Positions 53,841-62,904 of a DNA stretch of 64,000 nucleotides are shown here, piece by piece (the stretch's first letter is position 1; each line of letters opens with the position of its first letter). The notes below the pieces were generated by a model. The model had not been told where the DNA came from, ran no database searches, and worked only from the letters and a program-made list of their open reading frames with translations. This stretch comes from Vibrio gelatinilyticus (GTDB lineage Bacteria > Pseudomonadota > Gammaproteobacteria > Enterobacterales > Vibrionaceae): positions 372,001-436,000 of the forward strand of contig NZ_JAJNNZ010000003.1 of the NCBI RefSeq assembly GCF_022836845.1, in the 5' to 3' direction. The translations under genes and the position numbers were made by a program.

Positions 53841-54572
53841 TTATTCCTGATGCTCTATTACTCTTAGTACGTAGTCTGTTATCCATGCCGTGCCGAGCAA
53901 GCACAACCACACCACAAACACTGGGTTAGCAACTTGAATATTGGGTGAAACCATCAAAGTGGCAAACGCTATTGTGGGTAACGACCAGCAGAGCAGTTTT
54001 CGCCATGGGTAATCGTTAAGCCGAGATAAAGTTTCGATAGAGGTGATAATGGCAGTAAGACATAAAGCGAGCACAATGGTGTATGGCAGCTTTAAAAACC
54101 ATAGTGGTATGAGTAACCCTAGGCACCACCAGTTGTAATGTTTAGAAACCTTATAATGTTGCAAAGCGTACCAAGTTGCTATAGCGGCCATTGTTTGGAT
54201 GATCGTCATAGCGGCGCTGCCAGCTAACGTTCCATTTAATTGCGTCATAATGATGCCTATCTGCAACGCGGCCATAACAACAAAAATCAAAATCTTGGCG
54301 TTAACACTAGATCGCTTGGAAAACGCGACCATCATCATTGGCAGTATCATCCAGGCTGCCACAGACAGTTCTACCGATTGAAGCGGCAACGTAAATCCAT
54401 AAACGATCAACGCAGCGAATAACATCACGCCCGCGACACCCCGTTTGGGAAGTATCCACAAGGCTGGGATAAGTAGAGCGAGTGGCGAGACATGACCCTG
54501 GCTAAGGCTTATGACTTGTGCACTGATGACCACTAACAGCGCGGTTATTAAGAATTGAAGCATTGAAAACAA
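53841..54572 (-). CDS. Multi-pass membrane protein, 243 residues, unknown
   Basis: Not recognised. About eight hydrophobic helices over the full length, the first from residue 1 (MLQFLITALLVVISAQVISL) with no charged N-region. Short loops carry basic residues (ILPKRG; SKRSSVNAK; RLNDYPWRK), consistent with inner-membrane topology. No transporter or enzyme motif is seen. It lies 145 bp downstream of the DUF3360 gene on the same strand. Confidence 0.7.
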   Translation of the reverse strand: MFSMLQFLITALLVVISAQVISLSQGHVSPLALLIPALWILPKRGVAGVMLFAALIVYGFTLPLQSVELSVAAWMILPMMMVAFSKRSSVNAKILIFVVMAALQIGIIMTQLNGTLAGSAAMTIIQTMAAIATWYALQHYKVSKHYNWWCLGLLIPLWFLKLPYTIVLALCLTAIITSIETLSRLNDYPWRKLLCWSLPTIAFATLMVSPNIQVANPVFVVWLCLLGTAWITDYVLRVIEHQE

Positions 54573-54676
54573 AGCGATCTCTTCTTGTTATTGCTGATTG
54601 TTTGATGAGTTGATGCACCTGTATAATTGTGCAAATTCAATCAAATTAAGCACACCGTTGATACGGAGGCTTTGGT

Positions 54677-54703
54677 AAGCCAGCACCTGTTTTGTGCTGG
54701 CTT
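54677..54703. terminator. Hairpin after the DUF3360 gene
   Basis: AAGCCAGCAC and GTGCTGGCTT are perfect 10-bp arms with a 7-nt loop just beyond the DUF3360 stop codon. No clear T-run on the minus strand, so efficiency is uncertain. Confidence 0.6.
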
Positions 54704-54717
54704 ATCTCTATATAGAC

Positions 54718-56178
54718 TTAGTTACCGATCAGTGCTGGGATCCCCGGAAGTTGCCCAACCATCGCCAATGAACCGATACAGATTACAAAGGCGAGACCTG
54801 GTATTAAATACTTGTCTTTCTTCGAAAGTGTTTTTGCACGCTCATGATCACCAATCAGTCCCATATTATCGAGGAGCATAGTGGTTGCCCAACCAAAGAC
54901 TGGGTTAACAAATGCACACGCGAAAATACAGATACCCGCGCTCAATGAATCTTTGTGTTTATGAATCATTTGCATTCCCGCCTCAAGTAAAGGAAGGAAT
55001 ACACCGACAATAAGCGCCACACGTAGTACAGGCTCCCACATTGCAAGATCCATTGGGTAGCCGATGACAGAAGCCGCTACACACATTAAACCGGTAAGCA
55101 AAGCACCACCAGGGATAGGGCGTTTAGCGATTGCTGCAGGGATCATGTAAGTCCCCCAAGATGAAGCTAAGTTACCACCGCCTAGCAAAGCACCAACACC
55201 TTGTCGTACTGAAGCACCAACCATAGTGTCATCAACGTCCATCAAGACGCCTTTCGCTTCTTTCGGGTAGTTAAGCTCCTGGAAAACGCGATGGCCTAAA
55301 TAGTCTGGCGACCACATTGCAACAGCGAGGATAGCGAAAGGAATAACGGCAACAAAATGCTCTAGATTAGGCCAGCCAAGTTTCCAACCTGTGTCTTCAC
55401 CCCACCAGTAAAATGGGCTAAAGTGAGGAAGTCCCGGCTCTGTTGTAAACGAGAAATCTGCGCCTAATGCGTACGCAACAATACCAGCAAGTGCTGAGCA
55501 AAGCGGAATAGCAAGCCAGCGTTTATTCACCTTGGCTAGATATGCGTACACCATTACTGTAACGCCGATGACGGCAAAAGAGATATAACCCTGGTCGGTC
55601 CCTGAGGCCCAGGCTTCTGTTTTGTTGATTTGACTGATCAAGCCAACAGCGCCCAAATAAATAAGCAGTCCACCCCGAACGCCAACTCCGGTTAAGGTCA
55701 TTAACTTAGAACCGCCCTTGGTATAGGCGAGAATCATACCAAAGACACACACCATTAAACCGAGTGCGAGTGGGTGCCCTCCAGCTGCTGCTATTAAGGG
55801 GATCAGTGGGATCATTGGACCGTGCGTGCCGGCCAGGTTAGCGTTTGGATTTAAAATTGCAGAGAATAAAATTACAAACAGAGCGCCAGCGATGAGCAAC
55901 TCGTAGCGAACGTTTTCAGCAACAAATTCGGATGATAAGCCAAACTGTGCTGCAAATGCGGCAACCATTGCGGTTACCATAACAACTTTGCCAATGGTGG
56001 CGGCGAGCGCGGGTACCCAGTCTTCAATTTCGATGCTGTAGTCACGGGAAGGTAGGTGGATCCCCCAGCGTTTGAAGTTCATGATGGTTAAGTCGTGATT
56101 CAGAAACTCTTCGCGACTATCAAACTCTTGCGCCTTACGGCGCATATCTCTATAAAATGTCTTATTTTTCTTAGACAT
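54718..56178 (-). CDS. DUF3360 family transporter-like protein
   Basis: A 486-residue membrane protein (ATG 56178, AGGGAA eight bases upstream). A cytosolic N-terminus (YRDMRRKAQEFDSREEFLNHDLTIMNFKRWGIHLPSRDY) is followed by about eleven or twelve helices. Segments such as ILNPNANLAGTHGPMIPLIPLIAAAGGHPLAL and GVGALLGGGNLASSWGTYMIPAAI mirror the two half-helix repeats of SLC26/NCS2-type transporters. DUF3360 itself has no assigned substrate that I know. It has an unusually long, structured leader with a terminator-like hairpin and is divergent from the Cache-PAS-DUF294 sensor. Confidence 0.85.
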   Translation of the reverse strand: MSKKNKTFYRDMRRKAQEFDSREEFLNHDLTIMNFKRWGIHLPSRDYSIEIEDWVPALAATIGKVVMVTAMVAAFAAQFGLSSEFVAENVRYELLIAGALFVILFSAILNPNANLAGTHGPMIPLIPLIAAAGGHPLALGLMVCVFGMILAYTKGGSKLMTLTGVGVRGGLLIYLGAVGLISQINKTEAWASGTDQGYISFAVIGVTVMVYAYLAKVNKRWLAIPLCSALAGIVAYALGADFSFTTEPGLPHFSPFYWWGEDTGWKLGWPNLEHFVAVIPFAILAVAMWSPDYLGHRVFQELNYPKEAKGVLMDVDDTMVGASVRQGVGALLGGGNLASSWGTYMIPAAIAKRPIPGGALLTGLMCVAASVIGYPMDLAMWEPVLRVALIVGVFLPLLEAGMQMIHKHKDSLSAGICIFACAFVNPVFGWATTMLLDNMGLIGDHERAKTLSKKDKYLIPGLAFVICIGSLAMVGQLPGIPALIGN

Positions 56179-56548
56179 AAAGTATTTCCCTATCGGTCGT
56201 GAGCGTTGTAAATCTCGGCTACACGTCACTTACACATGGTATACTAGCCTTCGGCTGGTACGAGGCGACATCCCAGACGCTACCTTGCTCCTTAGTCAAC
56301 AACCCTAAGAGGACGTGCAGTGGTTTACATTACTCAGTGATGAAAAAGGAAGGGCCATAGCCCTCCCAATTGAATGCGATTTAGACATCCACCCGATTCT
56401 AGGAATTTAAATTGTAACAAATATTGATCTGGGTTAGTTCGTAACTAGATGTTTCGTTTAGGGTGATAACTTTGAACCAGCGTGTTAACTAGTGCACAGT
56501 TTTTGACTGGAAATTATTTCTTCTACAACGTTGTCGGTGAATAGTGAT
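56179..56548. promoter_or_regulatory. Divergent control region; structured leader of the DUF3360 gene
   Basis: Reading the minus strand, the region before ATG 56178 has a weak -10 (TACAAT at 56416-56411), a terminator-like hairpin (56367-56343) and then about 150 nt with several hairpins, including CTTAG/CTAAG and GTACCAGCC-GAA-GGCTAGTATAC. The plus side holds the start of the sensor gene. The conserved look of the leader suggests a cis-regulatory RNA, not identified. Confidence 0.4.
56343..56367 (-). terminator. Terminator-like hairpin inside the DUF3360 leader
   Basis: In the minus-strand RNA, GGGAGGGC-UAUG-GCCCUUCC forms 8 pairs (one G-U) followed by UUUUU. No gene ends upstream of it on that strand, so it looks like an attenuator of the DUF3360 gene. 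Confidence 0.55.
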
Positions 56549-59107
56549 ATGAAAATATCTGAACATGCCATGCGAACAGAGCAGCTTTTGGGCATTCGCG
56601 GTGAAGATATCCACAAATGGATTGATGGTTTTTTTGATCATAATGGCACCGAGCACTCGAGCCGGATGAGCAAGAACCTAGAGTTTGACCCTTACGATCA
56701 CCGCCGTTTTCGTCACTGTAAAGAAGCGCTTGCCGAAGCGTGTATGGAGTTTGGTGATCGTTACACCCATCAGCAAATCAAGAATGTCTTCGAAACGCAT
56801 GTGCGAGACGATTACGATGGTTATTTGCCTTCACGTGTTGATTTCGAAAATGGTACGTTCACCGCCAAATATCACGATGCGACGCATAGCGAAGCCATGA
56901 GCGACGTGCTCGATGCCAGTGAATTTGCCGATTATTTTGAGGGAATACGAGCGTCACAAGAAGAAGACTCTCAGCCTCTGAGTAAGTTCAGTTTTCGAAT
57001 CGTCTTACCGACAGTGGCGGCCATTGCTTTATTCGTGACCTCTATTATTTATGTGATTTTGCCTGTGGTCGAAGACTCGATGATGACGCAAAAGCGTCAA
57101 CTACTACAAGAGCTGACCTCAACCGCTGTGAGTATCGTGGACAGTTATGTCGATTTAGAGCAGCGTGGCGTATTAACTAAAGAAGAAGCGCAATCTCGAG
57201 CCGTCGCCGAAATCAAAGCCATGCGTTATGGCACTGAAAACAAAGACTACTTCTTTATTACTGATATGCACCCCAAAATGGTGATGCACCCGTATCGCAG
57301 TGATCTCAAAGGTCAGGATCTTACTCATTATTCAAACGATGAAATGAGTGATAATCCCTCTGTATTTGTAGAAATTGTCAAATTGGTCAATGCCCAACAA
57401 CATGGTTTTTTGGAGTACCAATGGCAGTGGAAAGATGTGCCGAGCATTACCGCTCCCAAAATGACGTATGTTGAGGGAGTGGAGGAGTGGCAATGGGTTA
57501 TCGGGACCGGTGTCTATTTTGAAGACGTACAAGCAGGTATCGATCGCCTGGAAAGTACCCTTTATAGAGTATTCTTTTTCATCACTCTTGGTCTTACCGT
57601 GATCATGGGCTACATCATTACACAATCAAGAGCAATAGACGTACGTAAAAAACGAGCCGAGTTAGCATTACATGAAGCAAAGGATCGCTATCGAGCTCTG
57701 GTTGAATCATCTAATGAAGGCTATATCCTAGAAGCTGATGGGAAAATCATTTTTTCGAACAGCCGTCTTCATCAATTGCTGGGCTACACCGATTCCGAAT
57801 TGAAGTCTCATTCGATTTGGAAAGAGTTGTTTTCTGACAATCCGCAAAATACTCAAGTCTTACATCACTTGTTGAAATTGTTTAGTCATGACGCGGAGCC
57901 AGGTGAGTTCGAAGCTCAGATACAAACCAAAAGCGGTAAGCCCATCGATATTTTGCTTAGCACCTCTAAGATCTTTCTGTCTGAGAAGCTTGGCCACGTG
58001 GTTTCATTTCGGCCTATCGTTCGCAAAATATATGGAACAAGCTTTGGGCCTGTTAATCAAATCACCAACTACCAAAAGGTAAGTGGCAATATTGTTCAAG
58101 AGATAGAGCAAGGAGATAGCCATGGTCAGGTTGTTGAATCTCTAAACCAACTGCCAGAATTGATTCGAGAGATGATCGAAGTAGGTACGCGGCCCGATTA
58201 CCTACGTCGCCTGATAGGCTCAACCTATGACGCCGCTATTTGCCGTTTCATCGAATTAACCATTCAAGATATCGGTGAGCCACCTGTGCCTTTTTCGTTC
58301 ATTTCATTTGGCAGTAATGCTCGCCACGACATGACCCTGTTTTCGGATCAAGATAATGCGATAGTGTTCGAAACCCCAGAAGATGGCGACCTGAAATCTA
58401 TTCGACGCTATTTTCTGCACTTGGCTGAAAAAGTCTGCGCAATGCTCAATCAAGCGGGGTATAGCTATTGCGATGGCTTTATCATGGCATCGAATCATCA
58501 GTGGTGTCTGAGCCAAAAAGAGTGGAAAGACAACTTTGCACATTGGATCAAGCAAGCCTCACCTGAGTCAATTCTAGAGCTAAACGTGTTTTTCGACATT
58601 CGCTCGACTTATGGAGATTCGAGTTTGGTGGATGGAATACAATCTTACATACAGCGTTTACTGGACAAACACCCTGAGTTTTTGCCTATCTACGCACAGC
58701 ATTGTCTTTCTTATGATGTCCCTTTAAATTCGGATCTAGAGATAGAGACAGAACCGTACGACGGCAAAGCATCACTTAACCTGAAAGACTGCCTAAGACC
58801 AATGGAAATCTTCTGCCGAATTTACGCCCTTAAGCATGATATCCGCGAAGTGAACACAATGACTCGATTGAAAAGCTTGTTGTTTTACAAGGAAATTGAC
58901 GCTGAGATGTGCAGAGAGCTGACCTATATCTTTGATCACATCTGGCACTTGCGCTTCATGAATCAACTTATTGAATATACGGATTTAAGAAAGGTGAATG
59001 ACGTGCTGGCGATTAACGACCTCACGTCTTTAGAGCAAGAGAACCTTATAAATGTGTTACGACGGATCTCATTACTGCATGAGAAGGTCACACAGGACTA
59101 CCTCTAG
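56549..59107 (+). CDS. Membrane sensor with Cache and PAS domains and a DUF294 nucleotidyltransferase module
   Basis: 852 residues from ATG 56549 (GGTGA seven bases upstream). Order: a cytosolic N-terminal domain of unknown family (1-145, EQLLGIRGEDIHKWIDGFFDHNGTEHSS); helix 1 (about 153-178); an sCache_2 periplasmic ligand domain (about 180-335, DYFFITDMHPKMVMHPY...GTGVYFEDV); helix 2 (about 340-360); a PAS domain (about 380-480, YRALVESSNEGYILEADGKI); then DUF294 putative nucleotidyltransferase (FGSNARHDMTLFSDQDNAIVFE) and its C-terminal helical domain. It looks like a ligand-responsive nucleotide-transfer sensor. Substrate and output unknown. Divergent from the DUF3360 gene. Confidence 0.85.
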   Translation: MKISEHAMRTEQLLGIRGEDIHKWIDGFFDHNGTEHSSRMSKNLEFDPYDHRRFRHCKEALAEACMEFGDRYTHQQIKNVFETHVRDDYDGYLPSRVDFENGTFTAKYHDATHSEAMSDVLDASEFADYFEGIRASQEEDSQPLSKFSFRIVLPTVAAIALFVTSIIYVILPVVEDSMMTQKRQLLQELTSTAVSIVDSYVDLEQRGVLTKEEAQSRAVAEIKAMRYGTENKDYFFITDMHPKMVMHPYRSDLKGQDLTHYSNDEMSDNPSVFVEIVKLVNAQQHGFLEYQWQWKDVPSITAPKMTYVEGVEEWQWVIGTGVYFEDVQAGIDRLESTLYRVFFFITLGLTVIMGYIITQSRAIDVRKKRAELALHEAKDRYRALVESSNEGYILEADGKIIFSNSRLHQLLGYTDSELKSHSIWKELFSDNPQNTQVLHHLLKLFSHDAEPGEFEAQIQTKSGKPIDILLSTSKIFLSEKLGHVVSFRPIVRKIYGTSFGPVNQITNYQKVSGNIVQEIEQGDSHGQVVESLNQLPELIREMIEVGTRPDYLRRLIGSTYDAAICRFIELTIQDIGEPPVPFSFISFGSNARHDMTLFSDQDNAIVFETPEDGDLKSIRRYFLHLAEKVCAMLNQAGYSYCDGFIMASNHQWCLSQKEWKDNFAHWIKQASPESILELNVFFDIRSTYGDSSLVDGIQSYIQRLLDKHPEFLPIYAQHCLSYDVPLNSDLEIETEPYDGKASLNLKDCLRPMEIFCRIYALKHDIREVNTMTRLKSLLFYKEIDAEMCRELTYIFDHIWHLRFMNQLIEYTDLRKVNDVLAINDLTSLEQENLINVLRRISLLHEKVTQDYL

Positions 59108-59164
59108 ATAAGGAGGGCCTATTTAACGGATTCCAATAGGTTAAAATGCCGAAATTGCGATATA

Positions 59165-59180
59165 CTGTATATATGAACAG
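59165..59180. promoter_or_regulatory. LexA (SOS) box
   Basis: CTGTATATATGAACAG fits the gammaproteobacterial LexA operator CTGT-N8-ACAG exactly at both ends, with the typical TA-rich centre; flanks are TA and C. It lies 18 bp upstream of the next start codon (59198). Confidence 0.75.
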
Positions 59181-59197
59181 CTTTTTTGGTTTTGGTG

Positions 59198-59578
59198 ATG
59201 TTTCAATCAATTCATGTTCGTGTCGGGTATAGTATTTTTAAGATGAGTGCGCTCGGACCAATCGGATCGAACATTAAGAACAAGGGACAGATCGATGCAC
59301 TTTTGAAGCATGGAAACCGTTTTAGTGCTCCGTTCGGCGGGTTTATCGATGCACAAAATGTCATTGGATTAAGGCGTGTGAAACTGCTCGATGTACAGTA
59401 CCTTTGTAGCGATAGTAATGGCGATGAAATCGAATATTCGATTCCAAAAAATCATTATGTGGTAGGGGCTTATATAGAGAAACAGCTTTGCATACTGCTA
59501 TTTTTAGGTAGTGTCAGACACTACCTAATGAAAGACGCCGATCAAGACGAAAAGAATAATGTTTATGGCTTATTTTGA
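59198..59578 (+). CDS. Hypothetical protein, 126 residues, probably SOS-regulated
   Basis: Not recognised. ATG 59198 is 18 bp after a LexA box; ATG 59243 (MSALGPIGSNIKNKGQIDALL) is an alternative start that would leave a longer leader. The middle (NRFSAPFGGFIDAQNVIGLRRVKLLDVQYL) is beta-rich; near the C-terminus there is a hydrophobic strand (QLCILLFLGSVRHYLM) and an acidic tail (DADQDEKNN). No nuclease, toxin or SulA/DinI motif is seen. It may be a small DNA-damage-induced protein. Confidence 0.6.
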   Translation: MFQSIHVRVGYSIFKMSALGPIGSNIKNKGQIDALLKHGNRFSAPFGGFIDAQNVIGLRRVKLLDVQYLCSDSNGDEIEYSIPKNHYVVGAYIEKQLCILLFLGSVRHYLMKDADQDEKNNVYGLF

Positions 59579-59626
59579 ACTCGTTGTGCCGTTGAACTTT
59601 GTTTTTAGCCTCGTTTGTAAAATAAT

Positions 59627-60814
59627 CTAGTTGTAAGCCCTAGCAAGCACACCGTTCCCCTGGTATTGATAAGAGTGAGAGCTGTAACTGATAAAGACAG
59701 ACTCTCCGGCTTTTAACGAAAGTTGTCTATCGTCGACGGTAACGGTCGCGCGACCTTCGATGCAGAAGAGTATTTCTGCACTTCGTAAAAACTGAGACTG
59801 GTTCTTATCTGTGGCTGACAAAATATCGAAGCCGAAGTCATCGACAGGAATGGGATAACTCAATCGACCTTCTTTTAATATGGGGGAAAGTTTGATGTTG
59901 TCTGGGTCTATGGGGGTGAATTTGGTGTTGTTGATCAGTTCGGGAACATCGATGTACTTCGATGTGAGGCCAGCACGTAACACATTGTCAGAACTCGCCA
60001 TGATCTCTAACCCTGTCCCTTTCACATAGGCATGAGGGGTTTCGGAATGAAGGAACATCGCCTCACCCGGAGCCAATTCAATGGTATTGAGCATAAAGGG
60101 TGCAAATAACCCAATATCATCTTTATAATGCTGCGTGAACTCAATACTGTACTGCATCGCATCCCTTGCCATTGAAGTCTTGGCTGGTTTTTTCTGTGCC
60201 TGGTAAAGCTCTGATAGTGCCGCCTCTTTACGTTTCCCTTGTAGAGACATAATCGCGCTAAAAAATGTTTTCAACCCATGGGTATTGAGTTGGTCTTTCA
60301 AGGCTGCAACTTCCCCTGCCAACGTATCAATTTGTGCTTGCTCGAACAAGGCAATAATGTCGTCAATAGGCCTAAAACCATTCATTGCTTTGTAGAAAGT
60401 GAGGGCGTAAACCATCTCCGGTTTGTGGTTAGCATCTTTGTAATTTCGGTTTGCCGCTTGTATTGGAATGCCTTGTTTGTTTTCACGCTCAAATCCCTTT
60501 TGAGCTTTCTCTTTACAAGGGTGAACCTGAATAGATAAGGGTGACTCTGCCGCAAGTACTTTCAATAGAAAGGGCAATTCACCAAAGCGGAATGTTGTAT
60601 AAGAACCAAACATCGCGTTATTGTCTTGAGAAATGACATCAGAGAGCAGTTCACCGGTTTCGGCTACTTTTGAGCACCCATTTGGATGAGCACCCATCCA
60701 AAGCTCTGCTTGAGGTTCGTGTTTGGCATTACGAACCCCAAACAAGTCTGAGATAGATTTCTTACTGCCCCAAGAATAATTCTGAATTACGTTTTTTAGT
60801 TTAAATAGTGGCAT
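59627..60814 (-). CDS. manA: Mannose-6-phosphate isomerase, type I
   Basis: A 395-residue zinc isomerase interconverting mannose-6-phosphate and fructose-6-phosphate. Conserved features: start FKLKNVIQNYSWGSKKSI, EPQAELWMGAHPNG, zinc ligands in LSIQVHPCKEKA (Gln, His) and KPEMVYAL (Glu), the helical insert (about 150-230), FLHSETPHAY with the third ligand, and the active-site Arg in AGLTSKYID-like region. Length equals E. coli ManA. It has a LacI-like operator 215-240 bp upstream of its start and a LacI regulator gene beyond it on the same strand. Confidence 0.94.
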   Translation of the reverse strand: MPLFKLKNVIQNYSWGSKKSISDLFGVRNAKHEPQAELWMGAHPNGCSKVAETGELLSDVISQDNNAMFGSYTTFRFGELPFLLKVLAAESPLSIQVHPCKEKAQKGFERENKQGIPIQAANRNYKDANHKPEMVYALTFYKAMNGFRPIDDIIALFEQAQIDTLAGEVAALKDQLNTHGLKTFFSAIMSLQGKRKEAALSELYQAQKKPAKTSMARDAMQYSIEFTQHYKDDIGLFAPFMLNTIELAPGEAMFLHSETPHAYVKGTGLEIMASSDNVLRAGLTSKYIDVPELINNTKFTPIDPDNIKLSPILKEGRLSYPIPVDDFGFDILSATDKNQSQFLRSAEILFCIEGRATVTVDDRQLSLKAGESVFISYSSHSYQYQGNGVLARAYN

Positions 60815-61027
60815 ACAACAATCAATCCAATTAGAGACACCATAGTGAAACTAGGCTTGGTCAATGCACCTAAGTATTTCAGTATAGTATTGTGTGTTTT
60901 CTCAGTTAATATTAGGAAAAAACGCGATAATTGACGAATGGGTTAACATGATTAATCACAAATTTTGAGAGAGTAGATTCAGTAATGGTGGGGGAATTCA
61001 AGAATTTAATTATCATAATTGATATAA

Positions 61028-61051
61028 ATCAGGTTAAGCGTTTAACCTGAT
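61028..61051. promoter_or_regulatory. Candidate LacI-family operator upstream of manA
   Basis: ATCAGGTTAA-GCGT-TTAACCTGAT is a near-perfect 24-bp palindrome with a central CG, the usual geometry of LacI/GalR operators. It sits between the LacI gene (ending 61185) and manA (starting 60814). It could instead be a weak hairpin terminator for the regulator gene. Confidence 0.45.
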
Positions 61052-61184
61052 ATCAAGAAAGTGAAAAGTCGAGAAACATGAGCGCTAAATGCCGCGCAGC
61101 CTAATGCCTTTTTGGGGAGCTATGAACAGAAAACTGCGGCGTGTAGTAACTTTGCTGTTCACTCGCTTTACACGCTGAGATCGG

Positions 61185-62183
61185 TTAAAGGGTTGATTCT
61201 CGCACAATCAGTTTAGGTGACAGGATCACTTTTTTTGGGGGCGATGGGGCACCTTTCATGCGAGAGGTCAAAAGCTCACCCGCGACTCGGCCGATTTCTC
61301 GCGCGGGCACAGAGACAGTCGTTAGAGACGGAGAAGAGTCGACAGCTTCAGGAACATCATCAAAGCCAATAACCGCAACTTGCTTCCCGACCTGAAGTCC
61401 CAAGTCTTGTAGGGCTCGAATCACACCCAGTGCAACGATATCTTGATAGCCAATAATAGCGGTTATTTCAGGGAAGCGCTCCAGCAGTCGCTTGGTGGCG
61501 GCCGTTCCTTCTTTTCTAGATGCCTTACAAGGTGAGATATACTCTTGGCGGATGGGCAAATCGTATTCAATTAACTTTGAAATATAGCCGCTCAACCGCA
61601 ATGAGCGAACGTGAGAATGCGGTTGCCCCCCAACAAAAGCAATATGCTTATGACCTTGCTTTATTAGGTAGTCCATCGCCAATTGCACACCAGCGACATT
61701 GTCTATTCCTACAAAGTCAAAATCATCATTGAGTGGTCGAACTGCGCAGATGATTGGGAAACCGCGTTTTTGAATTGTTCGCAAATGGTCAATGTCAGTA
61801 TCTTTCGTTGGACATAACACCATACCGCCTGCATTTTGACTAAGAAGAGATTCAATAAACTCTTGCTGACGTATGACATTTTCTTCGGCATTTGCCAGAA
61901 ACAGTAGCGATTTTTGATTTTCCAGATAATGACTTAATCCAGTGATCATATCGGCATAAAACGGATTATTTAGGTCGTGTATCAATAGACCAACTAGGTT
62001 AGTTCGTTTATGACGGAGATTGGCCGCTGCCTGATTGTAGACGTATCCTAATTCATCAACCGCTTTAAGGACTCGATCTCTCGTTCGTTGTGAAATTCTA
62101 CCTTTGTTGGTGAGAACCATAGAAACGGTTGCCGTAGAAACGCCACAGTGTTTTGCCAAATCTGAGATGGTGATATTGGACAC
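61185..62183 (-). CDS. LacI-family transcriptional regulator, MalI-like
   Basis: 332 residues from GTG 62183, which has AGAGG five bases upstream. The HTH and hinge are canonical: ITISDLAKHCGVSTATVSMVLTNKGRISQRTRDRVLKAVDELGYVYNQAAANLR (residues 4-57). The periplasmic-binding-protein-like domain has LVGLLIHDLNNPFYADMITGL, GGQPHSHVRSLRLSGY, IGYQDIVALGVIRALQD and IGFDDVPEAVDSSPSLTTV. The GQ..S..RS.R..GY segment and overall shape resemble MalI. A likely target is the palindrome between it and manA; the inducing sugar is unknown. Confidence 0.85.
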   Translation of the reverse strand: MSNITISDLAKHCGVSTATVSMVLTNKGRISQRTRDRVLKAVDELGYVYNQAAANLRHKRTNLVGLLIHDLNNPFYADMITGLSHYLENQKSLLFLANAEENVIRQQEFIESLLSQNAGGMVLCPTKDTDIDHLRTIQKRGFPIICAVRPLNDDFDFVGIDNVAGVQLAMDYLIKQGHKHIAFVGGQPHSHVRSLRLSGYISKLIEYDLPIRQEYISPCKASRKEGTAATKRLLERFPEITAIIGYQDIVALGVIRALQDLGLQVGKQVAVIGFDDVPEAVDSSPSLTTVSVPAREIGRVAGELLTSRMKGAPSPPKKVILSPKLIVRESTL

Positions 62184-62441
62184 AAAAACCTCTTCCGACA
62201 AGCAATTATTAACGAAATATAGACACACTATACCGCAACACGCGTCTTGATAGTAAACGAAAAAGCACTGAATTCAGAACGTTATCAAATGAGTAAAACC
62301 GCAAAAGATCTCAATAAGTTAAAAGCAGTTTGTGATTTTCCTCGGAGAAATCATGGTGTTTCTTAAGTTGTTTGATTTTGAGGACGCTTATTAACACCAG
62401 AAGAACGGCTTTTGACCGTGTGGATTTTCGTAGGAAAGATT

Positions 62442-62828
62442 ATGCGACAGACATTATTTTACGTATGGCTAGGTGCGGTATTAACAAAAGGGATCCAATA
62501 CCAGCCTACACTAAACTCAATAGAACGATTACAAAGCGGTGACATCACGCTCTGGGTTCATATCATATTGGAATTTCTGATCACTCTGATCCCTGTAATA
62601 GCTTACTGGTTTGCTGTTTCTACAGGCGGGAAAGGGTTTCCAATCGAAGGGCGATTGGTTACTGTTCTTATTTCATCGGCCTGTATGAGAGTAGAAACAA
62701 TAACGATTGACTGGTTTAAGTTAACCGTCAGTGACTATTATTGGTCACTAATTGCTGTTTTTGTCGTGACTTTTGCCCTTGCTCTTAACGTCAGGGCGCT
62801 AATACCACAGTTCAATAGAGCGAAATAA
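62442..62828 (+). CDS. Multi-pass membrane protein, 128 residues, unknown
   Basis: ATG 62442 follows AGGAAAG at good spacing. About four hydrophobic helices: FYVWLGAVLTKG, VHIILEFLITLIPVIAYWFAVS, a middle one, and YYWSLIAVFVVTFALALNVRA. The loop after helix 2 is basic (GGKGFPIEGR). No motif recognised. It is convergent with mepA. Confidence 0.65.
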   Translation: MRQTLFYVWLGAVLTKGIQYQPTLNSIERLQSGDITLWVHIILEFLITLIPVIAYWFAVSTGGKGFPIEGRLVTVLISSACMRVETITIDWFKLTVSDYYWSLIAVFVVTFALALNVRALIPQFNRAK

Positions 62829-62904
62829 CGTTATCAATTAGCCCAATGAGAATGAAGGGGAGTCCAGCTTTTGTTCAACATGAACCTTCGACCTGGCTTC
62901 CTTA

